Positions 34,395 through 44,568 of a DNA stretch of 64,000 nt are shown in pieces. Below the pieces are notes generated by a model. It was given only the letters and a program-made list of their open reading frames with translations. It was not told where the DNA came from and searched no databases. Origin of the DNA: Brachionus rotundiformis (Eukaryota; Rotifera; Eurotatoria; Ploima; Brachionidae); the NCBI GenBank assembly GCA_016802295.1, contig JAESIW010000115.1:496001-560000 (forward strand), read 5' to 3'. The position numbers and the translations under genes were made by a program. How positions within the stretch are numbered: position 1 is the first letter of the stretch; each line of letters begins with the position of its first letter.

Positions 34395-35675
34395 TTATTT
34401 TTGATCTTTTTGAATCATTTCTTGGCTAATCTTGTGCACCTGATCTACCAAGTGTTTGACATTTTCTGGATCCATGTCTGGATAAATTCCATGACCTAAA
34501 TTAGCAATGTAGTTTTTGTGACCAAATTTTTGCAACATGTCTCTGGCTATTTTTGTCAAGTCGTCTTTATTCGCATAAAGAGCACAAGGGTCCAAGTTTC
34601 CTTGAAGAGTCATTGTTTCACCGCAAATTCTTCTAGCTTGTTGTGGCTTGATTGTCCAATCGATGCCAACCACCTCATAATGTGACTGAGCCAGCTCTTC
34701 CAAAACATAATGGCCATCTTTGGCAAAAATTATCATGGGAACACATGGCACTTTTCGTTCTTTTAGCTTATCACGTACTCTTTTGGAAATTACTCTAATG
34801 TAGGGAAGCGCAAACTTAACAAACAAAGTGTGATCCAGGCATCCTGCATGAGACTCGAACACTTGTAAAAGCTAATAACAAAAAAATAATTTAATATTTT
34901 ATAATAAAAAATGTGGTTTTAGTCTAGGTAAATAGTTTTCGAATTACCTGAGCACCGGCGCAAACTTGTTCAACCAAATAATCAATTATAACATTGGTTA
35001 AAATTTTTAGAAGCTCATGACTCTCTTCTGGATACTTGTAGAGCCATGCTTTAGCCTTAGATTGAGTTGTGGAGCTTCCACCTTCAATCATATAGGACAT
35101 AAGAGTCCACTTATAAAAAAAACTTTATAAATATACAAATAATATTGGTATTGTCTTACAGGTGCTCCACTAAAACCAATAAGTGGTACTTTGCCCTGCA
35201 AAGTGTGTCTGGTCAAAGTAATAGCCTCAAGAACGTAGCTGAGCTCTTTTTTGACATCACAGTCTTTGTTTAGCTTAGCAATGTCAGCAGGTACAATCAA
35301 AGGAGCTGGAAATGAGGGTCCTTTAGAAGGAAGCATCTCGACTATCATTCCCAATGCTTGTGGAATAACCAAAATATCGCTGAAAATTATGGCTGCGTCC
35401 AGATCAAATTGGTTAATTGGCATCATGGTTACATCACAGGCCAACTGAGGATTTTGTACAAGATCAAAAAATGAATGCTTGGTGCGAATTTCGCGGAATT
35501 CTGGCAAATATCGTCCTGCTTGACGCATAATCCATATTGGTACACGTTCAACACTTTCGCCTTTGGCTGCTCTGATGATCAGATCATTTTTAAGTGGTGG
35601 AAAGTTCTTCACAATTTAAAAAATTAATTCAATTTAATAAGTTAGAATGGCTTTTTATCTTACATCAGTGGACAT
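34395..35675 (-). CDS. UROD: uroporphyrinogen decarboxylase, 4 exons
   Basis: Exons 35675-35664, 35606-35160, 35109-34948 and 34871-34395 (introns 57, 50 and 76 bp) total 1098 nt and 365 residues, against 367 in human UROD. The first exon encodes only MSTD. Signatures present: WIMRQAGRYLPEFRE (substrate-binding Arg), AAIIFSDILVIPQALG with the essential Asp, a GFSGAPWTLMSYMIEGG block, ESHAGCL, and C-terminal LGHGIYPDMDPENV with the catalytic-pocket His. The enzyme removes four acetate carboxyls from uroporphyrinogen III to give coproporphyrinogen III in cytosolic haem synthesis. Nothing suggests damage. Its 5' end lies about 260 bp from the stop of the next minus-strand gene. Confidence 0.97.
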
Positions 35676-35936
35676 TTTATCCAATTTTTTTCTAAACTTT
35701 TGTCTAAGCTAACTTTTTTTTTTAAAAAGAAAGAAAATTTATATTAATTTTTGTTACACAACTTTTCTATTTAAATGCTTAAAATTTGTGTCTCGAAACT
35801 TAATTTAAACAATTTTCTTGGTACACACAGGGTTCAGCTTGAAAATAGTTCTAAGTTGTTTCTAATTATTTTTAAGTAAAAAAATGTGCTTTGTTGAAAA
35901 TTTTATTAAAAAAATTATCATAAACTGCCAAGTCTT

Positions 35937-37280
35937 CTACTTTGGTTGAATACTTGCTATTTGCTGTTCGTACAAACTTTTCTGTGTAGCTAGAAAATTT
36001 TTCATAAAATTCACATTCATTCGAATCAAATCATTAAATGTCTGATTAATTAAATTGAATCCAGTCAATTGATTTAAGTCTTTAAGATTGCTTGCCTCGT
36101 TTAAAAAAGTGGCCGAGGCCAACAACAAACTTGACGGATTGTACACATTTACACTCTTGATAAGATCCGAATGTCTAAGTAAATCATTTGGATCCACTTG
36201 TACTTCAATATTGTTGACCATTTTGCTCCCTGCAAAAGAAAGATGCTTTCGTTTGGGTTTTTCTGTCCTAGAGACCAAAGTTAGGTCTTGTTCTGTGTCA
36301 AAGTCATCGTAATAACTCTTGTCTTTGTAGGTTGACCGATGGTAACTTTGGCTTATATTTTCCATTTCGCTATCTGATTTGGCATTTTTTTTCTCACCAA
36401 TTTCGGTCACTATTGAAGAATCAGCTGTTCTGTAGTCTGTTTCTGTTTCAATAACACTATTCGGGGTCTTGGACCTTTTCTTTTTTTTATCCTTGCTTTT
36501 TTTACGCGAGGATTTGGAAGACTTTTTGGAACTTTTAGAAACTGATGACTCGCTTTTGTTCAAATCTTGTACATCCATAATTACATTGGCGTTCATCAAT
36601 GAAGGCGATTGAGTGGAAATGGTAGCTGTTGAAACCTCATCTTCTTCAATAATTGAAGCAACACTAGCCGTTCTTCGCCCAGAACTAATTGGTGACTTGT
36701 GTTTAGTCTTTTTGAAAAATTTGCTTTCCGCTGGTTCCAAATCGTCAATGGTGAGTACCAGATTTTTGGTTATCAGATCTTCAACTTCTTCTTCATCTTC
36801 ATCTGTTATGGAGTCTTGTTTTAAGAACTTTACTCTGCTGGGAGACCGCTTGGGAAGATTGGAAGAATGGAATTCAGTCACCGAAGAGGCTTCTGATCGA
36901 AGCCTACTAGCAGGCCTTTGAATTGAAGACTTTCTATTTGGTGTACTGCTTCGGTCTGCGATTGAAATTTCCAAATCTGTGTCGGACAGATCGCTTTTTT
37001 CTGAATCAATTTTTTTTTCAGGCTTTGGTTTAGCTTTGACAAATTTATTCCTATTAAGATTTTTAAATACAGAGTCCTCGTCTTCATCATCGTCGTCATC
37101 GTTGCGGAATATTGAGTTTTCATCACCAGAACTGTTTATTGAAAATGATTTTTTTGATCTAGATTTAGGTGGTTTACCAGTGTGTTTGGCCTGAAGCTTT
37201 TCGAATTTTTTCAAAGCATTTGAAGAAGCAAGAGATACTTGTTTTTTCTGTCGTTCATATGGATTTACCATTTTTATCAA
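35937..37280 (-). CDS. C19orf44-like (DUF4614) disordered protein
   Basis: Single frame of 447 residues. It starts MIKMVNPYERQKK (an internal Met at 4 is an alternative start). The first 330 residues are a charged, Ser/Lys/Asp/Glu-rich disordered region with an acidic run (NDDDDDEDEDS, about 60-70) and a basic run (KKSKDKKKKRSK, about 260-275). The last 90 or so residues are ordered: NNIEVQVDPNDLLRHSDLIK, an SLLLASATFL helix, then helices ending FMKNFLATQKSLYEQQI. With the upstream YYDDFDTEQD, this resembles the DUF4614 region of human C19orf44, whose function is unknown. The assignment rests on the C-terminal pattern and is moderate. Confidence 0.75.
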   Translation of the reverse strand: MIKMVNPYERQKKQVSLASSNALKKFEKLQAKHTGKPPKSRSKKSFSINSSGDENSIFRNDDDDDEDEDSVFKNLNRNKFVKAKPKPEKKIDSEKSDLSDTDLEISIADRSSTPNRKSSIQRPASRLRSEASSVTEFHSSNLPKRSPSRVKFLKQDSITDEDEEEVEDLITKNLVLTIDDLEPAESKFFKKTKHKSPISSGRRTASVASIIEEDEVSTATISTQSPSLMNANVIMDVQDLNKSESSVSKSSKKSSKSSRKKSKDKKKKRSKTPNSVIETETDYRTADSSIVTEIGEKKNAKSDSEMENISQSYHRSTYKDKSYYDDFDTEQDLTLVSRTEKPKRKHLSFAGSKMVNNIEVQVDPNDLLRHSDLIKSVNVYNPSSLLLASATFLNEASNLKDLNQLTGFNLINQTFNDLIRMNVNFMKNFLATQKSLYEQQIASIQPK

Positions 37281-38180
37281 CTAAATTCTATTTTTCTATT
37301 TTTAATGTATTTTTTCAATATTATTTCAATAAATTATAATATCTCCATGGTGAATTATTGGTCATAATTTGTGGTTTAATTTAAATCTTAATTTAGTAGG
37401 TATTTTATTTTAGCATTTGATAAACAAATGTCCGAATAAATGAAATTCATATCATTTATTTCTTTAATTCTTTTTAAGACAATTATTAGTTGGCAAATTT
37501 TATATTTTTATCTTCGAATAAATTAAAATTTAAATAAAAAATTATTTATCTACTCGAGAGTTAAAAATTAGATAAATTTGCTAACATCACCTTTTAAGGG
37601 AAAAATTAAAAACTTTCTAAATTTAAATTTTTTATGTTTACAATTTATTTTATAAAAGATAAAAAAATCTTTGAAATAAAAAAGATAACTTAATAAAGCA
37701 ACCAGAGAAGATAATATTGATAAATTCGGAAATTATCGGTCATTTTCGTTTCTTGTCTTATTTATTACTAAAAGATGAAAATTTATTAAATTTTTTAATT
37801 CAAATGTTTATACAAAATATTAATCACTAGTTCATTTAGGTTATTTGGTTATATATTATTGAAATTCAAAAGTAAACCAACAAAATAAATTAATAATAAT
37901 TGTGATTATTTTTTTATTTTATTTTAATATTAAATCAATATAAAATTTAACTTTAAAGGTATATATTTTAACTTTTGAAAAATAAAATATTGTTTTTTAT
38001 TTTAATAAAAATTACTCCTAGGCTACAAAAACGCTTTAATTGACACAAAACATCACCTAAACCAAAATTCTAATAATTGCTTTTATTTTACAAACAATTT
38101 CTTTCTGTTTTATTAAAAAATTTAACCCAATAAAACCACTAAATATATGATTTATTATCCAAAAATAAAAATTCTTATAG
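37281..38180. other. intergenic; 3' region of the phosphotransferase gene
   Basis: AT-rich. As the minus-strand 3' UTR of the upstream phosphotransferase it is where a SECIS element would lie if the terminal TGA is recoded. By eye only a weak TGAT…GGAG pair (about 37.99-38.06 kb) was found, without the expected helix, so no SECIS is called. Confidence 0.4.
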
Positions 38181-39838
38181 TCAATCGGTTTTTTTAATTG
38201 GTTTTGAAGTAATGTTAAAGCAGTAAATATTCAAGTGGTCACATATTTGTCGAACCTAAAAGATAGAAATAAACATTGGTTAATTTTGAATTGATCTTGA
38301 TCTTAAAAAAATTACCATGCAGATTCCATAATGTATGTGAGCTACAGTGATTAGAGCCGACATGAAATAGAGAGAATAAACTTCAGCTTTTGGAGTTAGA
38401 TACGACCCGATTGCTGAACCCTCCAGATTAAAAGTGAATAAGGCCACAATGATTGTCAGTGGTATCAAAGTCCAGTTGAAAATTTGGCATCTGGTGCTTG
38501 TCATTTGTGCCACAATTAGTCGACACTATAAGGCATTAATTTTTTTGTTCATTTAATTTAAATATAATTTTTTACCGAAATATTTGAAAAAAGGGTTCCT
38601 GTTAACCAAAAAAAAGCCCTGGGTTCAAGCTCTAGAATATTTATTTTTGAATATTTTATCCAAATTAATTGAATTATAAAGAGATAAAGTGTTGAAAAAA
38701 TAGGTCGGATCCCTTCATAGATAGATTTTTGCTTGAATGACTTTCCAACATACGCTGTGTACATATTGTACAGCGAAAATGGTAAAGACAATCCGATCGA
38801 AGCCACTTAAAATAACAGAAATTAATTCTTAAATTAAAAAAATAAACAAAAACTAGATACCATAAATGACAACAACTACAAATTGGGTAAACAGAATGGG
38901 TCCTATTTTAAAATACCATATCTTTTGTCCAAACAAAAATGTTCCAAAAAACAAAAATGTCATTCCTACTTGACTAAGGTCATAAGACCAAGGTAGAAAC
39001 AAAACACCAGTGTTGTATTTTTCCCAATGGGAAATTATAAAACTGCCCAGAATGAGCCACAAAAGACCATACATTGAAAAAGCAGTAATTCCGAAAGGTT
39101 CATTGCGACCAAATATTGAAAACAAAGCTACAGGAAGAAACAAGGTGGCCCAGCTATCTAGACCATGGTCGAATAACTCGCCCAGTGGTGATGAAGAACC
39201 TGTTCGCCTGGCTTGCTTGCCATCAGTTCCGTCTTGATAACATTTTTTATAAATTAAATAAGTTTATTTTTGTGGTAATTTATACCTAAGTGGTGTGATA
39301 AAAATTGACAAATGCTCAAGACCATCCACAACCATTGGGGAATGCATGAGCAAATATAAGAAGGTATTGATTCGAATTTGTAAATATTATTTTGAAAGTA
39401 AAGCTGATTTTTGGTCAAGTTTTGTAAATTTACGCAATCTTCTTGATTGGCGCAGTAGCCATAAAAGCTGAAATCGTAGATGGAGAAAAGCATAAATTGG
39501 ACTATTAGACACAAGAATCCGACAAATGTCAGCAAATTGGGCGCCAGCCATCTCGGGTACAATTCGACTAGGAAATTCCAAAACGGGTGCATCACATACC
39601 GAGACAACGGCGAAGAGTCAATACAGTTGTACTTTAAGAAAAAAACTATTACATCATTTTTATCAAAATAAACTATCTTATCTTAAATACTATTTTATTT
39701 ATATTTTGTTTAATAACATTATTTTGAGGTTATTAGAAACTAAGAATATAAAATATGGCCTACTTTATACCGATCAAGTCCTGTCAAGTGTTCATGGGTA
39801 ATGTATTGGTAAGAGAACAGTTTGTGCATTAGGCCCAT
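38181..39838 (-). CDS. SELENOI: ethanolamine/choline phosphotransferase (EPT1/SELENOI-type), 6 exons
   Basis: Exons 39838-39764, 39631-39286, 39232-38861, 38805-38576, 38525-38316 and 38255-38181 (introns 132, 53, 55, 50 and 60 bp) total 1308 nt and 435 residues to the first TGA. The CDP-alcohol phosphotransferase signature DG-x2-AR-x8-G-x3-D-x3-D is complete at about 144-166 (DGKQARRTGSSSPLGELFDH, then GLD) and straddles exons 2/3. Before it are YPRWLAPNLLTFVGF and about ten hydrophobic segments follow, consistent with an ER/Golgi multi-pass enzyme. It transfers phosphoethanolamine (or phosphocholine) from the CDP-alcohol to diacylglycerol. The end, CDHLNIYCFNITSKP, resembles the SELENOI tail, where selenocysteine follows a short polar stretch. 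Here TGA then one Leu codon and TAA follow. EPT versus CEPT is not certain. Confidence 0.9.
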
Positions 39839-42084
39839 TCTATTTGGTTATTTTTAAGCAAGATTAACACTCTAATTGAAGCATTCAACTTATTTATACT
39901 TCTAAAAAAATTTTAAAATTGGTAATTTAGTATTTAATATGGAAATCTTGGCAAATTTTCTTCTAAGAGGTGCCTAGACTTTGTAACATGATGAGAATTT
40001 TATCTCATCTATTCTTTTTTCTTAAAAATACTCCAAAAAGCAAGCTAGGCAAGAGAAATCATAATTAATGTTTGGTTACTAATAGCGAAATTTAACTTGT
40101 CGAATTTTGGTACTTGATTATTTATTTTAAATTATTATAATTAGTAAATTTAAAAAAAAAAAACATTCAGCGTTTGTCTACGATTTTTCTTGTCTACTTT
40201 ACTCTCGTTTTGTTGCCAAACTTGCTTATCTTTGCAACATGATAAATATTTTGCATGAAATGGCAACTGTAAATTTGCCAATGACTAAAAACAAACTTTA
40301 CTTTATTTTTATATGTGGAATATACAAAATTAATTATTCTACAAATTTTTATAAATAGCTTAATGTTCGAGATGCTTATCCAAAAAATAATTAATTCTAG
40401 TTCCATGAAAATGGCACTTTTTGTTAACAAAATTTATAGCAAAAAATTTTTCGTTTGCTAATGAGCTTGAATTTTGCATAAATATTTCCAAAATTGAAAA
40501 AAATATTATGATATGTAAAATTTGTTTTAGACATAAATGCATTTGATAAATAAATTAAATTACTGAATTGATTAAAATTGCATAACTTTATAGATAAAAT
40601 TTTGTTTTCACAAATTAAAATATGACTAAATATTTAATTTTTAAATATAGAATAAAATATTTAGAATTATTGTCAAGTTTAAACTAAACTATATTTTAAT
40701 GGTTTGATATTGATTTATATATATTTTAAATTTTCACGAATTTTAATGACAAATAAAAAAGCTTATTGATTTTCACTGCAAATGAATTTAATTTTCTCAT
40801 AAAATTTATAATTCAACAATTCTGCTTATCACTTTTTAAAATTAGAAAATACATTGAAATTTTCATACAAAAATGACCCTTAAAATAACTTTTAAAAACT
40901 AGCGAAAAAAATAAAAAAAATTAGCCTAAAGAGTAATTAATTAGAATTTGAATTCTAATTATTTTTCGAAGATAACTTTTTATAGTCATTGAATTGTTCA
41001 ACTTTATAAATTCTTAATAATGATGAAAAATGTGTGGTTAAATTTTTATCTAAATACGAATAGGTGCGCCTAAAGCTTACTAAAAAAAACAGAAATTATT
41101 AATAACAATGATTAATTAAATTTATAAAATCAGATTGTGAAAAAATTTTGGTATATTGATTTACCATAACTTTTTGTCAAAAACAATTCTTTGGCAAGGC
41201 TTCGTCTGGGACATGGCGTTGAAGCTCAAATAATAAAAACAAAATTTACTGCAAATATTAATAATAATAAATTTTTTTCAGATGCTTAATTTTGAAAGGA
41301 ATTTTGGTACCTGCAAAAATCGATCTGACCAAAAATTTCATCTAAATATTCTTCTTTTTTCTGTCTTATTTTTTCTAATTAATAAAATTGTCAAAACAAA
41401 AATTTAAATATCTAATTTTTAGCTTACAAATCAAGAATCGACGAAAATATTTTTACTGATAAATATGTTTGAAAAATATACAAAAAGTAATTTATTAATA
41501 AAAAAATTTAAAGAGTATATTTTGTGGTATTTTATTTTAAATGATTGTGATTGATTGATGATTATTTAAAATTTTAGAATTTGGTTAAAAATTTACCATG
41601 ATGTCAAATTTTATTGGAAAAAAAATAGTTTTAAAGCAAATAACAAATTAGCAAAAAACCCTAGAAATAATATATTAAATTAGTTATTTTTACCAATGTT
41701 TTGCTAGGTTAGCAAAATTTTACCAAATTATCTTTTTTGTAATATTTCTAAATTAATAAACGCAAAAATAAAATTATCATTTTACTTAGTTTCTGAAGTA
41801 TTTTCATTGTTTTATTTCGATTGCCTTATATACATTTTATCATGAAATGAAAATAATTTTTTTTTTTAATTTATAAAATTCAACTTAAAATTTAACTATA
41901 AATTTGAAAAAAGGATCTGGTCCAAATGTGATAATTTTAGTGATCGTGTTTATGTGAACTGATCACCAAATTGAAGATCAGATAATCAGAAATATAGAAA
42001 AAATCTTTCCCCTCATTAATAAATTTATCTTATCAAATAAGAATAAAGTGAAAATCATATTCAAAATTTAAAATAAGAGTTTTT
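39839..42084. other. 2.2 kb intergenic, no gene seen
   Basis: AT-rich, with many A/T homopolymer runs. Minus-strand frames at 40194-40542 are chance openings without recognisable protein features. Confidence 0.45.
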
Positions 42085-42363
42085 CATTTTCGGCAAGGGA
42101 TCTTCAGAACAGGCTCATCATGGCAGAACCTCAATGTTTTGCTTTTTTAACCAATTCCTCATTGAGTGGCCGTTATGTCCTGAAACTCCATGTTGTTGAA
42201 ATATCCAAGGGTCATCTGGCTCAAAATAAGAGTAAGAGAAACAGATAGTAAAAGATTGTTGTCAAAGGTTTTGATGTAGACAAATTGATTAATTTGTCCT
42301 GTTGCATATACCAGTGTTTCTGTAAGAATTGGATTGCCAGATATCGGGTGAGCCTCCACCGTT
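42085..42363 (-). pseudogene. Tc1-type transposase fragment
   Basis: On the minus strand one frame reads DDPWIFQQHGVSGHN, then HSMRNWLKKQNIEVLP, two stop codons, and ACSEDPLPK. This parallels the 'FQQDGAxxH … NWF … I.VL.WPA.SPDLNPIE' catalytic block of Tc1/IS630 transposases. The catalytic Asp is replaced by His and the WPA region is lost to stops. The upstream part is in another frame. No terminal repeats seen. Dead and fragmentary. Confidence 0.6.
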
Positions 42364-42839
42364 TTCCTTTTTAAACCTTTTTACTATTACTCTTGACTTT
42401 CGATTTGAGACTTCAAATAGACTCGTCACTGATAATAACTTATTGAGTCTTGTGGCGATTTTAATAGTTAGATGTAGTATCTTAACTAAGTAATTTTTTT
42501 AATTTTTAAACTCTCGCAAAATACTGAATCATTTCTCATGGTTATTAATATATTTGGCACAAGTGCAAAACCACAATATTTGTGAAAAATTAGATAAAAA
42601 TTTTTTCCATAAATATTCTATTTTAGAATTTATTGAAAAAATGACACAAATTTAGTAAATATTTTATCAAATAGAGTAAAAAATTACAATATTCAAAAAT
42701 ATCATAAAAACAAAAATTATACAATTAATATCGTAATTCTTTATCTGTTTTCTACAATTTTTATCTAATTGAAAAAAAAAATTTATCTGATAAAGTGATA
42801 TTAATTAAGTACTCATTTTATTAAAATATGGATTAAAAT

Positions 42840-42935
42840 ATGCGTCTTTTGAACCCGGATGATCAGACTCTGATCGACGCCGAAGGATCCGGCAGCTTCA
42901 GTTTCAAAAGAGGTCAAAATTTGTCAAACGTATAA
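42840..42935 (+). other. small GC-rich open frame, unrecognised
   Basis: ATG to TAA encodes 31 residues (MRLLNPDDQTLIDAEGSGSF…). Composition is far less AT-rich than the flanks and resembles the GC-rich LINE 110 bp downstream. It could be element leader sequence, an exon ending at a GTATAA donor, or a relic. Not recognised. Confidence 0.25.
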
Positions 42936-43049
42936 CATTGAGATGAAGAAAAAGATGGCTATAATTGTCAAAACGGCTGCACAAAAAACCAGAAAAAAAT
43001 TCATTTTTTCCTTTGATATTATTTTTTTTTGGATATAATTAATTAAATC

Positions 43050-43978
43050 AGATCAGGGCGTTCCTCTTGGGCAGGAGGCAAAGAGTTGTCCTCGGCGAGT
43101 ACTGTTCGGACTGGCACCAGTCACGAGCTCGGTCCCTCAGGGCTCAGTCATAGGTCCAACGCTCTTCGTGGTCTTAATAAACGACCTCCCAGAACATATT
43201 AGCTTTCCATGTAAGCTGTATGCAGATGACTGCAAGATTATCGTGCGCTAACTCACGAGCAGCTGTAGTGAGTAGCTGCAACGCGACCTGGAAGCCTTAG
43301 CAGCATGGTGCGACAAAAGGCTGATGAAACTGAACCTCGGCAAATGTAAGGTCATGCATAACCCGCGGAATAAATACCACATACCTGAGAGTCCTTGTGA
43401 GTGACACGTTGGGCACAAAGATTCAGGTGGATAAATCCGTGGCAAAAGCAAACTCCATGCTGTGGGTGCTTCGCAAGACGCTGGTCTCGAGGGATGCGTA
43501 TATATGGAAACAAATGTACACTACGTACGTCAGACCGCATCTCGAGTATGCAATCCAAGCATGGAGACCACAACTCCTCGGCGAGATAAACACACTGGAA
43601 AAAGTTCAGCGCCATGCCACCAAAGTCCCAACTCAACTCCGCGCCATGACATACGAAGACAGGTGCCTAAAACTGAAGTTGACAACGCTGGAGGAGAGGA
43701 GAGCCAGGAGTGATTTGATAGAAATGTTCAAAATTCAGAAAGGACTGGACACTGTCGAATGGCACTCCTCTCTACAAGTTGGACCACCCAGAAGCGAGAA
43801 TCGAGGGCACATCAGACCAGAGCTAGTGAAAGACTGTCTAATCAGACGAAACGCTTTCCGCAACAGGGTAGCACGAATGTGGAACAAGCTACCAGTCATT
43901 GATGCACCAAGTGTCAACTTATTCAAGAAGAGGATTGACGACCAAAGAACAAGCAACTCGCAGTCTTCCAACTCCTAA
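43050..43978 (+). mobile_element. GC-rich 5'-truncated LINE, broken RT
   Basis: The start gives RAFLLGRRQRVVLGEYC, then after a frame change SSVPQGSVIGPTLFVVLIND and the catalytic box LYADDCKIIV. Two stops follow (about 43250-43280). A further frame change leads into the 43397-43978 frame with YVRPHLEYAIQAWRPQ, the LTTLEERRARSDLIEMFK block and the RMWNKLPV tail. It is a Jockey/CR1-like non-LTR element distinct from the 22.5 kb copy. Its GC content is much higher than that of every neighbour, with sharp edges at about 43045 and 43978. No poly(A) tail is visible. The RT cannot be made as it stands. Confidence 0.85.
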
Positions 43979-44568
43979 AACTAAATTAATTGCTCAATAA
44001 AATTTTTTCGATATAGCTACAATTATTTTTTTATAATTCAAACTTTTCTATTTAAAATCAAAGGCATATAATAGAATTTCGGTAAATGTTAAACTCAGAT
44101 TAGTTACTGAATAAACTGTTAGACCGATTTATAAAAACTTTTAATTTACTATGAAAGTTTATGATATATTTTTATAAAATTTATACAAGATTTTAGAATT
44201 ATTGAATACATTTTAAAAAAAATATGATGAGAATAATGTTCGCTTTGTCGATTTTCTGAAAAAGTCGACTTTAGCCGAGTCGACTCACAACACTAATTAT
44301 TATGTTATTTTTTTCAGTCATAGTCTTTAATATTCATTTATTAAAAACAATGATAAATGTTAACTTTGTTTTGCATCATGTACACAATTAGCATTTTTTA
44401 AAATTTTACAATCCACAAGTTCAAGGTCGTTAACCGTTTGTTTTTCAAATAAAAATGGTTTCTCCTCCTAAGTCATCATACTCAACCAAGTCTTTATTTT
44501 TAGTATTAAAACCATTTTCCAGCAACTTTTTAATCTAATTACCAAAGCTGACCGTATCACACTAATTA
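43979..44568. other. intergenic; RACGAP1 upstream region
   Basis: AT-rich spacer. Probably contains the RACGAP1 promoter and 5' UTR; no motif can be singled out. Confidence 0.4.

Noticed and set aside
36088..37194. Plus-strand frames with poly-Ser runs opposite the C19orf44-like gene
   Set aside because: Mirror images of the Asp/Glu/Lys codons of the minus-strand gene.
40194..40542. Two overlapping minus-strand frames of 60-78 codons
   Set aside because: Random openings in AT-rich DNA with no start context, splice sites or homology.
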